10,086 bases of DNA from Anaerolineae bacterium (GCA_021162125.1 JAGGZG010000199.1:1-10086); one strand, 5' to 3'. Positions 1-6,348 are shown, counted from the first letter of the stretch. Numbers and translations are program-made. The notes: generated by a model not told the origin, from the sequence alone.

Positions 1-49
1 CGTTGGCCGAGAGGCGGATCGCCTCCGACCGTGCGCGGGCCTTGAACAC
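1..49 (-). pseudogene. Truncated copy of DUF3883 coding region (edge fragment)
   Basis: Positions 1-45 match 2761-2805, inside the DUF3883 part of the SNF2 gene, at 41 of 45 bases by eye. In the matching minus-strand frame the fragment reads from a possible GTG at 49 as VFKARARSEAIRLSAN, against IEVKARAQSGAIRLSAN in the intact gene. Homology stops at the catalytic-type E-x-K motif: the Lys is kept, the Glu codon is GTG (Val), and three bases further upstream is the stop codon of the preceding nucleotidyltransferase. The N-terminal half of the domain is therefore missing. A GAGGAG site lies just before ATG 51 and GTG 49, so the remnant could be translated by re-initiation. It runs out of the window at position 1. 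I see it as a recombination remnant, not an active nuclease domain; what follows beyond the edge is unknown. Confidence 0.7.
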
Positions 50-51
50 AT

Positions 52-648
52 TTACTCCTCGATCTCTCGCCTCGCTGCCTCCAACAGTTCCTCGAACTGT
101 CCGAGCACCCCGCCAGCGCGGGCGCTGCGACGTACCACTTCCAGATCTAGCACCCCCCACTGCATCATCAGAACGCCTCGCGCATCCCGCAGGTGTTTGT
201 CCGATTCCGTCTCCCGATAGGCGATCAGCTTGGCCACGATGATGTCTTCCGCGGTGATGAACGTCGCCGAATGACCAGCCTCGTCGTATTCCATCCGTTG
301 GCGGCGTTGGAATGCTGCCCGAGTGAAGGGATCGCGGGGCAGCGGCACCAAGTCCACCTTGGCCCCCGTCGTCGGCTGGATGACGTTGAATGGATAGCGC
401 CGTTGCAGGGAATCGCGGATGCCTTCCTCGCTGACATAGTAATCAGGAATGGGGAAAGCGGCCACGAACGGACCGATGTGATTCCACTTCATATCCACCA
501 CAATGTCCACATCTATGGTGAGCCGGGGCTCGCCGTAGAAAATGGCCGCAAAGCCCCCCACCACCATGTACGGGATTTCCAGTTGTTCCAGGACCTCAAT
601 CACGTAGGTGAAGAAGGCCTTCAGTTCGTAGTCTCTCACTGGTTCCAT
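52..648 (-). CDS. Nucleotidyltransferase-fold protein (MNT/AbiEii-like), copy 2
   Basis: This 198-residue protein has the signature of the polymerase-beta-type nucleotidyltransferase fold: G31-G32-F-A followed by R42-x-T-x-D46-x-D48 (the metal-binding D-x-D) and a third acidic residue D99 in KVDLVPL. A later block, ED-IIVAKL (K140) with a charged D155, is typical of AbiEii/DUF6036-like family members. Such enzymes move a nucleotide onto RNA, protein or another substrate, and many act as toxins or as antitoxins in two-gene modules; the substrate here cannot be read from the sequence. ATG 648 is preceded by AGGTGA at a normal distance, and the gene starts 6 bases after the stop of the 92-residue gene, so the two are surely co-translated. 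It is a paralogue of the protein at 1717-2367 (for example EPRLTIDVDIVVD against ITRVTYDIDIVVD). All three acidic residues are present, so it is probably active. Confidence 0.85.
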   Translation of the reverse strand: MEPVRDYELKAFFTYVIEVLEQLEIPYMVVGGFAAIFYGEPRLTIDVDIVVDMKWNHIGPFVAAFPIPDYYVSEEGIRDSLQRRYPFNVIQPTTGAKVDLVPLPRDPFTRAAFQRRQRMEYDEAGHSATFITAEDIIVAKLIAYRETESDKHLRDARGVLMMQWGVLDLEVVRRSARAGGVLGQFEELLEAARREIEE

Positions 649-654
649 TTGGTC

Positions 655-933
655 TCACCTACCTAGCTTGGGGTTCCCCTGCATGCGCCGCGTGACGCGC
701 CAGGCCAATTCCTCGGGTGACAAATCGGGATGGCGCTGTCGCTCGGTCAGGCGCACGGTATCCAGGGCAAACTGGTACGCCTGGAACGCCAGCTCCAAGC
801 GACGGGCGGGGCTCATCACCCGCCAGGCGGCGATTTGGCGCGGGTCCGGACTGCCCAGCCGTCGGCGTAGTGACTCGACCGCGTCATCTACCAACGGGCT
901 TGTAAGTTCACCTCCGATGACATATTCTTCCAT
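655..933 (-). CDS. Small helical partner protein of nucleotidyltransferase, copy 2
   Basis: This 92-residue protein has no named domain that I recognise. The N-terminus (MEEYVIGGELTS) is followed by a predicted all-helical part, MSPARRLELAFQAYQFAL, and then the conserved patch RHPDLSPEELAWRV. The 76-residue protein at 2339-2569 has the same layout (LAPGKRVRIML, then RYPHLSPHALNLKV) and also precedes a nucleotidyltransferase, so the two are paralogues. I recall small proteins with an R-Y-P-H-x-S motif upstream of nucleotidyltransferase genes in cyanobacteria and Chloroflexota, but this is from memory. I place the start at ATG 933 and not 984: GGAG lies 7 bases before 933, and the 984 start would overlap the previous gene with no ribosome site. 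It begins 4 bases after the preceding stop. It could be an antitoxin or a substrate of the neighbouring enzyme; neither can be shown here. Confidence 0.75.
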   Translation of the reverse strand: MEEYVIGGELTSPLVDDAVESLRRRLGSPDPRQIAAWRVMSPARRLELAFQAYQFALDTVRLTERQRHPDLSPEELAWRVTRRMQGNPKLGR

Positions 934-937
934 AGCG

Positions 938-1648
938 TCACTCCAATCCCAGCATTTTCTTGACTTTGCGATAGTCAGGGGCAAATATCCCCGGCGCTTT
1001 CGTCATCCTCTTTTGCATACGCGTGGCGTGGTCTATCAATTCCAGGACCTGCTGGCGGCCTTCGGGTGTTTTGACGGCCTCGCGTGGCGTCAGCCCGCCC
1101 AGGGCCGGGATTGACTCGTCAATCCACTGGCGCAACATTTTCTCCTCGAGCTCGGCGATGACTTCCGGCGGCGGTATGACCGGTTCTCTGGGCTTGGCGC
1201 GCGGCTTGCTTTCACGGAGCGCCTGGTCTACGCTCTTCGCCTTGGTTTCAACCAGATGAATGCGATCTCCCAGAAGTTGCTCCAGTCGTTGGCAACAGTC
1301 GTCCAGGCGTTGCTGCGACATTCCTTCCACTTCAAGCGTCGTCGGTGTCAACGTCAGGTGTGCCAGGACGCGCTGGCCGAGGGGCGTGCTGCGGGCCACC
1401 GGGTGAGTTTCAAACCATGGAAAATGCAATGAGCCGTCCGGTTCCGGTTCTAGGTCGTCGTCAATGCCAAAGTCACCGGCCTGCTTCAGAATCTGGCGAA
1501 TCTCTTCCGGGGCAGTGTGCCGGTAATGCGCATTCATGAAGACGAGCGCATCGCCTTCAGGTGTCACCAACTGGATACCGACCCTTGGGCGGCGGGACTT
1601 CGCCGGTTTGCGGGATCGGCTACGCTTTTTGCGTCGTTTCTTGCTCAT
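938..1648 (-). CDS. Hypothetical protein with basic N-terminus and MbcA/ParS-like C-terminal motif
   Basis: This is a 236-residue protein of unknown function. It opens with a very basic, probably disordered stretch (MSKKRRKKRSRSRKPAKSRR), as in nucleic-acid or ribosome binding tails. A beta-rich middle follows (VGIQLVTPEGDALVFMNAHY), with acidic residues around positions 60-70. The C-terminal third carries W-I-D-E-S-I-P-A-L-G-G-L-T-P-R-E-A followed by TPEGRQQVLELI. I associate this LGG-x-TP-x-EA motif with SEC-C or plasmid pRiA4b ORF-3-like proteins, and it resembles the LGG-x-TP-x-EAL motif of toxin-binding MbcA/ParS/Xre antitoxins; that link is inference. ATG 1648 is chosen over the one at 1705 because AGGAGAGAGG lies just before it and the extra residues look non-coding. 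It lies between the two nucleotidyltransferase modules, 68 bases after the first and 4 bases before the second small gene, so it is part of the same transcript. Confidence 0.75.
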   Translation of the reverse strand: MSKKRRKKRSRSRKPAKSRRPRVGIQLVTPEGDALVFMNAHYRHTAPEEIRQILKQAGDFGIDDDLEPEPDGSLHFPWFETHPVARSTPLGQRVLAHLTLTPTTLEVEGMSQQRLDDCCQRLEQLLGDRIHLVETKAKSVDQALRESKPRAKPREPVIPPPEVIAELEEKMLRQWIDESIPALGGLTPREAVKTPEGRQQVLELIDHATRMQKRMTKAPGIFAPDYRKVKKMLGLE

Positions 1649-1716
1649 GTTTACCTCTCTCCTACCTAAAATGTGTCCCAAGTGGGTTTGTCCAAAGCTG
1701 CGCACGGGCCAACTTT
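1649..1716 (-). other. Short intergenic gap inside the operon
   Basis: This 68-base gap is the only real spacer in the minus-strand operon. It holds the AGGAGAGAGG ribosome site of the 236-residue gene, and a small inverted repeat CCCA-AG-TGGG at 1677-1686. There is no convincing promoter or terminator. It may mark the joint between two originally separate modules. Confidence 0.4.
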
Positions 1717-2367
1717 TCAGAGATTTCGGTCATCGGTTCGGTTTGCTTCCTGTCGGGCAGCGTCCTTGATGGCTTCCCACAACTCTTTAGTCTCCACACC
1801 CAAGTCCTCAGCTCGGACGTCCACGTAAGCTTCATCAAAAGCAGCACTCAGCGCTGGGTCAACGCCCAGGTAGTGAAAGACCATCATCTCGTAGATGTCC
1901 GTTTCGTGTTTGCGCGACCGCCCCTCGGCCCAGGCCATCAATTTGCCGACGATGACGTCCTCGGGACGGGCACACCAAACCTCAAAGGGTTCTGCCCCTG
2001 GGATGTCCACCATCTGCCGCACCCGGCGTTGAAACGCCTCTCGGTAGCGGGACGCCATCGTCAGGGGCACCAAGTCCGCTTTTTCCCCCCGGCTGGTGTC
2101 TATGATGTTGAACATGATGCCCAGGCGGATGGAGTCGCGCATCTGCAGCGGATCGGCATAGTAGCGTGGGGGCGGATACGCTGCGGCCAGGGCCTGGATG
2201 TGCCTCTCGCTCAAGTCCACCACGATGTCTATGTCGTAGGTCACGCGGGTGATGCCGTAAATCGTACCGGCAAAGGCCCCGATGATCATATACGGTGCGC
2301 CAATGGTTTCCAGTGTACGCAGAATATCCACGAAAAGGCTAAGGTCCGGGGCGCGTTCGTCCGGCAC
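1717..2367 (-). CDS. Nucleotidyltransferase-fold protein (MNT/AbiEii-like), copy 1
   Basis: This 216-residue protein has the nucleotidyltransferase fold. The glycine patch is G30-A-F-A instead of GG, followed by R41-x-T-x-D45-x-D47, then D98 in KADLVPL as the third metal ligand. The late block is PEDVIVGKL (K142) with SRKHETD (D157). It is a diverged paralogue of the 198-residue protein at 52-648, and is longer at the C-terminus with an acidic helix (ELWEAIKDAARQEA). The start is a GTG at 2367, which has a near-perfect GAGGAGGT ribosome site 6 bases upstream; that site lies within the end of the 76-residue gene, so the two genes overlap by 29 bases and are translationally coupled. This tight coupling is the usual arrangement for toxin-antitoxin-like pairs. 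The substrate is unknown. It may modify its partner, a tRNA or another protein. Confidence 0.85.
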   Translation of the reverse strand: MPDERAPDLSLFVDILRTLETIGAPYMIIGAFAGTIYGITRVTYDIDIVVDLSERHIQALAAAYPPPRYYADPLQMRDSIRLGIMFNIIDTSRGEKADLVPLTMASRYREAFQRRVRQMVDIPGAEPFEVWCARPEDVIVGKLMAWAEGRSRKHETDIYEMMVFHYLGVDPALSAAFDEAYVDVRAEDLGVETKELWEAIKDAARQEANRTDDRNL

Positions 2368-2569
2368 GGGCCACCTCCTCTAAGACTTTCAAATTGAGCG
2401 CGTGGGGGGACAGGTGCGGGTATCGGCGGCGCAGTCGGCCACGGATCAGTCCCACTGCCAGCTCCCGGGCGTTAAGCATGATCCGTACACGCTTCCCTGG
2501 GGCAAGTGTGCCCAGCAGGCGCATCTGTTGCAGATCTACTGGATCAAAGCGGTAGGTTCTCTTGTTCAT
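2339..2569 (-). CDS. Small helical partner protein of nucleotidyltransferase, copy 1
   Basis: This is a 76-residue basic protein (MNKRTYRFDPVDLQQM...), predicted to be mostly helical. It holds the block LGTLAPGKRVRIMLNARELA followed by LRRRYPHLSPHALNLKVLEE, matching the layout of the 92-residue protein at 655-933. The central R-R-Y-P-H-L-S patch is the most conserved part of the pair. It starts at ATG 2569, 3 bases after the stop of the SNF2 gene; AGAGG lies close before the start. Its last 29 bases overlap the start of the nucleotidyltransferase and contain that gene's ribosome site. The R-x3-H spacing is shorter than the R-x4-6-H of HEPN RNases, so I do not call it HEPN. A role as antitoxin, guide or substrate of the nucleotidyltransferase is a guess from gene order. 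Confidence 0.75.
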   Translation of the reverse strand: MNKRTYRFDPVDLQQMRLLGTLAPGKRVRIMLNARELAVGLIRGRLRRRYPHLSPHALNLKVLEEVARAGRTRPGP

Positions 2570-2572
2570 CCT

Positions 2573-5500
2573 CTATCGTACCTCTGTTCTCTCCCGCCAC
2601 TTTTCCTCTGGAATGATGAAGCCCGTGGCGAAAATGTCCTCGTCCAATTGAAAGTGCGCCGCTGGGTTTTGAATGCGCTGCAGCTGCGGCGCGTCGCTGG
2701 CGGCCTGGGTGACGATGTACAGCCAGAACTTGTCACCGAAGTGCCGCGCTTTCTTCCACTCGTTGGCCGAGAGGCGAATCGCCCCCGACTGAGCGCGGGC
2801 CTTGACCTCGATGTAACGAATATCTGAGAAGGTTCCGTCGTCGTCGTACCTGCTGGAGCGCACGTCGAAGCCGTGGTTCTCACCGGAGACGTCCTCCGGC
2901 CGCCAGCCGTGCTCGCGCTCGTAAGCCATGGCCACCTGCATTCCCACGGCCTCGATCTCGTCGTCGCGGTGCATACCGGCCCCCATCTCATAGACAGCCC
3001 GTTTCTCATTGACAGCTACCGGCTGCGGCGTGGATGGCTCGTAAGCCATCTCCAGGTGACCGGCACTTTCAAAGTGCCGGTCACCTCTGACATGCGGTAA
3101 CACCGCCGCCGCCCCGATGATGCGTGGCTCGCTCACCGTCAGGTTGCGTTCCAGGCGGATCTCGCGCTCCAGGTCACGGCGGCGCTGCTCCAGCTGTTCC
3201 AGGTTGCGCCGCTCGTTGAGGATGGGCATCTCCATCTGCTCGCCTGCTGCCTGGCGCAGTTGATAGTCCAGCAACTTCTGGTTGGACTCCTGAATCAAAT
3301 AGTCCAACGAGCGCAGGCCGTACTTTTCCTTGATGCGGGCCTCCCGCTCGCGCCGCCGGGCGATCTCGTCGCGGAAGGGGAGTAAGACGTCGGTGATAAT
3401 GTGATCCTCTATAGCATCGCGTTGGGCCAGCAGTGCCTCCACTTCTGGCGGGACATCGGGCGCGGTCAGCGGTTCGTGGTCCCACAGGATGGCTGGGTTG
3501 ACACGCTGGATCTCGCCCGTCCGCGCGTCCTGGTAGAGACAAAAGACACGCCGCCCGGCTGGTTGCCCGCTGCCATCCGTCACTTCCCCCTCGACGAACC
3601 AGAACACACCCTGGCGCACCCCCTCCGGGTCGCCAAAGGCCGCGTAGCCCTCGCTGCTGCGAGTAAGATCGCGTAAGATGGTCTCGTTGACCGCCTCCAG
3701 CAACGGATGGCCCGGGGCGACGAACTCAAAGTCACTGTGCTGTTGGGCTACCCTTTTATCAAACGTCACCCGCCTGTACTCCCGCTGCACTTTGCCGTAG
3801 GTTGTTTTGAAGCCATAGTCCTCGTTCCAGCGGCGCAGCTCGTAGGGCACCGAAGAAATGGTATAACCCAGCTCGCGCCGTTCGATCGTCCCGCCCAGGC
3901 GACGGAAAGCGCGCAGGAAATAGTCTTCCACGTACTCGGGCACCAGCCGGTTCTCCTCGGCCTGCAAAGTCTCCTGCAATAGCCCGGTGTAATCAATGTG
4001 CCGGGTGGCCAGACTGGTCAGAAACACCCGTTCCAACGTCTGGCGAACACTGGTCTCGTCTACAACCTCGATCTGGTCCTCTATCTCTTCCATGCGCCGC
4101 TGGTTGAAGATGGCGTCCTTGAGGAGTTCATCCAGGCGCGTGCCGGGAATGATGTCCCCGATGATGTCGAACACTAGATCGGAACCCAGCGCGTCACGCA
4201 TGCGACCCAGCTTCTCAAACAAGCGGTCGAGGATCTGCCCCTCACGGGTGTCCTTGCTGATCATGTTCCAGACAAAGACCTCCCGGTCCTGGCCGTAGCG
4301 GTGGATGCGTCCCATGCGCTGCTCCAGGCGATTGGGGTTCCAGGGGATATCGTAGTTGACCATCAACGAGCAGAACTGCAGGTTGATACCCTCACCAGCG
4401 GCCTCGGTAGCGACCATGATCTGGGTCTCATGCTTGAACTCGTGCTCAGCGGCAATGCGAGCGTCCATGTTCATGCTGCCGTGGATGGTGCTGACGCTGT
4501 AACCCCAGCCGCGCAATTTGCCCACCAGGTAGTCGAGCGTATCGCGGAACTCGGTAAAGATGAGCAGCTTGCGGTCGCCCAGGCCCTGCCTTGAGCGATC
4601 AGCCGAGAGGTTGGCCAGCACCTGGTCGCGCAGGTGAACCAGCTTGCTTTCGATCTCTTGCGCCCTCACCCGCTCGGCCTGTTCAATGAGACGGTCCACG
4701 ACCGCGATCTCGGCCTTCACGTCGTCAATATTGCGGGCGATAGTTAAGTGCTCCAATCGCTCCTCGATGCGGGCGCGCTCATCCTCGGCCATGTCCTCCA
4801 GTTCCTCCTCGCTGATGCGGCGCGCTTTGAGGTAGTCTTCGCCCTCCTCGCGGATCTTGTCCGGGATCGCCAGGAGCTCCTCCAGCCGGTCCCGCCGCCG
4901 TTTGAGGGAGCGATAGATGGCGTGGCTGCTGGAGGTCAGGCGGCGTTGCAAGATCATCATGGCAAAGCTGATGCTGCGGTTCTCACGGGCTTTGTCGTAG
5001 TAATCCTGCACGTAGCGGGTGACGCCGTTGTAGAGCTCGAGTTCCGCCGGGGTGAGGGGAAACTTGACGGACTGGACGTGACGCGGTGGAAAGATCTTGC
5101 GGCCGTCGAAGCGGCGCATATCCTCTTTGAGCCGCCGCACAAAGATAGGGTTGTCCTGGCTTTCGACCGACTCTCTGAGCAGTTCCGTCTGGGCAAAGAA
5201 GCCGGGGCGCAGCAGGTCAAGGAACAGGCGAAAGTTCTCCTCATCGCCCCGATGGGGTGTAGCGGTCAGAAAGAGCAGATGGTTGGCGCAGCGCGAAAGC
5301 ACTTCGCCGACCTGGTAGCGCTTGGTCTTGTCAACCTTGACGCCGGCTTTGCTTTCGTAGGCGTAGGCGCTCATCTTATGCGCCTCGTCCACGATCACTA
5401 AATCCCAGGTGGTGCTGGCCAGGGTAGAACGGACGTCGTCCTGTTTCACAAAGTCAATGGACGTGATGCAGCGGTCGGTCTCTTCCCAAACGTTCTCCCC

Positions 5501-6061
5501 CCAGGACGAATGAAAGCGGGCGCGATCCACGATGACGAACGAAGTCTGGAAACGCTCCTTCATCTCGCGCTGCCACTGGTATTTGAGATGACCGGGCGCA
5601 ACAATGAGCACGCGATGGGCCAGGCGGCGATACTGCAACTCCTTGAAGATGAGGCCGGCCATGATGGTTTTGCCCGCGCCGGGGTCGTCGGCGATGAGGA
5701 AGCGGATCTTGGGCGATGGGAGCACATAATGGTAGACGGCTTCGATCTGGTGAGGCAGGGGGTCTACCTGGGAGACACTGACGGCGAGGTGAGGGTCGAA
5801 TTGATAGGCCAGACGGATGCGGGTGGCCTCGATGAGGAAGAAAAAATCCTCAGCATTGTCGGAGAGAGTGACTCGATCATGCTCGAGGATCTGAATGGCA
5901 GCCAGTTGATCCTCAGTGATGCGCAGCGGCTTGTAGGTGTGATGCCCATCCTGCAGGACGACTTCGAGCAAGTAATAGCCAGGCTTGGGTTCAAACCTTT
6001 TCACCTCGGCGATTTCGGCCAGAAATGGAGCGATGATCCGTTGCCCTTCTCGAAGCTGCAT
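2573..6061 (-). CDS. SNF2-family helicase/translocase with C-terminal DUF3883 domain
   Basis: This 1162-residue ATPase should move along double-stranded DNA. Visible motifs, in order: Q-x-motif-like LPHQ (102-105); Walker A ADDPGAGKT (124-132); VDEAH box (D225-H228); LTATP (265-269); a charged coiled-coil insert (about 380-480); motif V ATEAAGEGINLQ (551-562); motif VI QRMGRIHRYGQ (581-591). The C-terminus (about 1020-1162) is DUF3883, with GFD (D1066) and IEVKAR (E1085, K1087). This resembles a PD-(D/E)xK restriction-nuclease-like active site. The DDPGAGKT variant and the DUF3883 fusion recur in defence-associated SNF2 proteins. No methyltransferase or DrmA/B/C partner is visible. ATG 6061 is chosen because GAGGAA lies 7 bases upstream; the in-frame extension to 6232 crosses structured leader DNA and looks non-coding. 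Residues 992-1003 are encoded by a perfect palindrome that looks inserted. It heads the operon and ends 3 bases before the next gene. Confidence 0.9.
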   Translation of the reverse strand: MQLREGQRIIAPFLAEIAEVKRFEPKPGYYLLEVVLQDGHHTYKPLRITEDQLAAIQILEHDRVTLSDNAEDFFFLIEATRIRLAYQFDPHLAVSVSQVDPLPHQIEAVYHYVLPSPKIRFLIADDPGAGKTIMAGLIFKELQYRRLAHRVLIVAPGHLKYQWQREMKERFQTSFVIVDRARFHSSWGENVWEETDRCITSIDFVKQDDVRSTLASTTWDLVIVDEAHKMSAYAYESKAGVKVDKTKRYQVGEVLSRCANHLLFLTATPHRGDEENFRLFLDLLRPGFFAQTELLRESVESQDNPIFVRRLKEDMRRFDGRKIFPPRHVQSVKFPLTPAELELYNGVTRYVQDYYDKARENRSISFAMMILQRRLTSSSHAIYRSLKRRRDRLEELLAIPDKIREEGEDYLKARRISEEELEDMAEDERARIEERLEHLTIARNIDDVKAEIAVVDRLIEQAERVRAQEIESKLVHLRDQVLANLSADRSRQGLGDRKLLIFTEFRDTLDYLVGKLRGWGYSVSTIHGSMNMDARIAAEHEFKHETQIMVATEAAGEGINLQFCSLMVNYDIPWNPNRLEQRMGRIHRYGQDREVFVWNMISKDTREGQILDRLFEKLGRMRDALGSDLVFDIIGDIIPGTRLDELLKDAIFNQRRMEEIEDQIEVVDETSVRQTLERVFLTSLATRHIDYTGLLQETLQAEENRLVPEYVEDYFLRAFRRLGGTIERRELGYTISSVPYELRRWNEDYGFKTTYGKVQREYRRVTFDKRVAQQHSDFEFVAPGHPLLEAVNETILRDLTRSSEGYAAFGDPEGVRQGVFWFVEGEVTDGSGQPAGRRVFCLYQDARTGEIQRVNPAILWDHEPLTAPDVPPEVEALLAQRDAIEDHIITDVLLPFRDEIARRREREARIKEKYGLRSLDYLIQESNQKLLDYQLRQAAGEQMEMPILNERRNLEQLEQRRRDLEREIRLERNLTVSEPRIIGAAAVLPHVRGDRHFESAGHLEMAYEPSTPQPVAVNEKRAVYEMGAGMHRDDEIEAVGMQVAMAYEREHGWRPEDVSGENHGFDVRSSRYDDDGTFSDIRYIEVKARAQSGAIRLSANEWKKARHFGDKFWLYIVTQAASDAPQLQRIQNPAAHFQLDEDIFATGFIIPEEKWRERTEVR
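3054..3086. repeat. Perfect 33-base palindrome inside the SNF2/DUF3883 gene
   Basis: AGGTGACCGGCACTTT (3054-3069) and its exact reverse complement AAAGTGCCGGTCACCT (3071-3086) flank a single central C. On the coding strand it specifies residues 992-1003 (about RGDRHFESAGHL), in the linker between the coiled-coil part and DUF3883. This type of near-symmetric, GC-rich repeat is usually intergenic (REP-like). Here it keeps the reading frame open, as Rickettsia palindromic elements do in proteins. Whether other copies exist in the genome cannot be seen. Confidence 0.9.
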
Positions 6062-6104
6062 GTTGATTCCTCGCTCGTGTTGTTCAGCTCTTCGCAAAGA
6101 GAAA

Positions 6105-6127
6105 GCCCATCCTTGCGCGGGATGGGC
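6105..6127 (-). terminator. Terminator-like hairpin just upstream of the SNF2 gene (possible attenuator)
   Basis: GCCCATCC (6105-6112) pairs perfectly with GGATGGGC (6120-6127) over a 7-base loop. Read on the minus strand it is followed by TTTCTCTTT, a moderate U-tract, about 40 bases before ATG 6061. On the minus-strand RNA a second pairing is possible: CGCAAGG (complement of 6111-6117) with CTTTGCG (complement of 6093-6099). This would break the hairpin, as expected of an antiterminator. On the plus strand it is followed by only CTTT. Confidence 0.45.
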
Positions 6128-6141
6128 CTTTATGGTACAAT
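6113..6141 (+). promoter_or_regulatory. Candidate plus-strand promoter for a short RNA
   Basis: TTGCGC (6113-6118), 17 bases, then TACAAT (6136-6141) with a TG one base upstream (extended -10, TGGTACAAT). The -35 is poor (3 of 6), the -10 good. The expected start is near 6148. A clear plus-strand terminator 60 bases downstream supports real transcription. Confidence 0.5.
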
Positions 6142-6147
6142 ACCCTC

Positions 6148-6211
6148 GAAAGGCGCGCCCACCCGCGCCGACCTGCCCCGCCGGCTGATGTCGACAGCCA
6201 CGGGGCTTTTT
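6148..6211 (+). ncRNA. Candidate short structured RNA, about 64 nt
   Basis: Between the promoter at 6113-6141 and the terminator at 6175-6211 there is no plausible reading frame, but two consecutive stems: GGCGCG (6152-6157) with CGCGCC (6164-6169), and the terminator stem itself. The RNA would be complementary to the leader of the SNF2 operon if that is transcribed from 6387, so it could act as an antisense regulator in cis. I recognise no known RNA family. It could instead be merely the end of a longer plus-strand transcript. Confidence 0.45.
6175..6211 (+). terminator. Intrinsic terminator, plus strand
   Basis: The stem GCCCCG-cc-GGCTG (6175-6187) pairs with CAGCC-a-CGGGGC (6195-6206) over a 7-base loop and is followed directly by TTTTT (6207-6211). 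It is a strong rho-independent terminator although no plus-strand protein gene lies upstream. The stem also folds on the minus strand, but there no U-tract follows. Confidence 0.8.
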
Positions 6212-6215
6212 ATGT

Positions 6216-6265
6216 AACAAACGCCAACCCATCGAGCGGGACGCTCATGATTGGCGTTGTTTGTG
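6216..6265. repeat. Long imperfect hairpin
   Basis: AACGCCA (6220-6226) pairs with TGGCGTT (6252-6258). Inside it, ATCGAGCG (6231-6238) pairs with CGCTC (6242-6246) and GAT (6249-6251) around a GGA loop. Outer ACAAA (6217-6221 region) can pair with TTTGT (6260-6264). It lies just after the plus-strand terminator and could back it up, or act as a leader structure for the minus-strand operon. Confidence 0.55.
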
Positions 6266-6322
6266 TCCTTCCACTTCCTGCGGGGTGTGTACAGACAACA
6301 CCTGGACGCTCCTGGCTGTGGT

Positions 6323-6348
6323 AAGGGCGCAATTCAATTGCGTCCCTT
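6323..6348. repeat. 26-base inverted repeat in the leader
   Basis: AAGGG-CGCAATT and AATTGCG-T-CCCTT are complementary over 12 bases around a central C, with a single bulged base. With almost no loop, this reads better as a protein-binding operator or a cruciform-type DNA site than as an RNA hairpin. It is 40-65 bases downstream of the predicted start of the minus-strand operon. Confidence 0.55.

Noticed and set aside
1677..1686. Small palindrome CCCAAGTGGG as an insertion-sequence end
   Set aside because: Too short, with no transposase or second end nearby.
1561..2397. Long open frame on the plus strand opposite the first nucleotidyltransferase
   Set aside because: No ribosome site, composition of an antisense shadow, and the minus-strand frame holds clear catalytic motifs.
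655..2569. HEPN/MNT toxin-antitoxin pairs
   Set aside because: The gene order and the enzyme fit, but the small proteins lack a clear R-x4-6-H RNase motif and are shorter than typical HEPN proteins.
2573..6061. DISARM locus (DrmD-like SNF2 protein)
   Set aside because: The SNF2 type fits loosely, but no DrmA, DrmB, DrmC or methyltransferase gene is present and the neighbours are nucleotidyltransferases. The window is limited, so this is not excluded outside it.
6062..6232. N-terminal extension of the SNF2 protein to 6232
   Set aside because: The added 57 residues cross several hairpins and look non-coding, while ATG 6061 has a good ribosome site.
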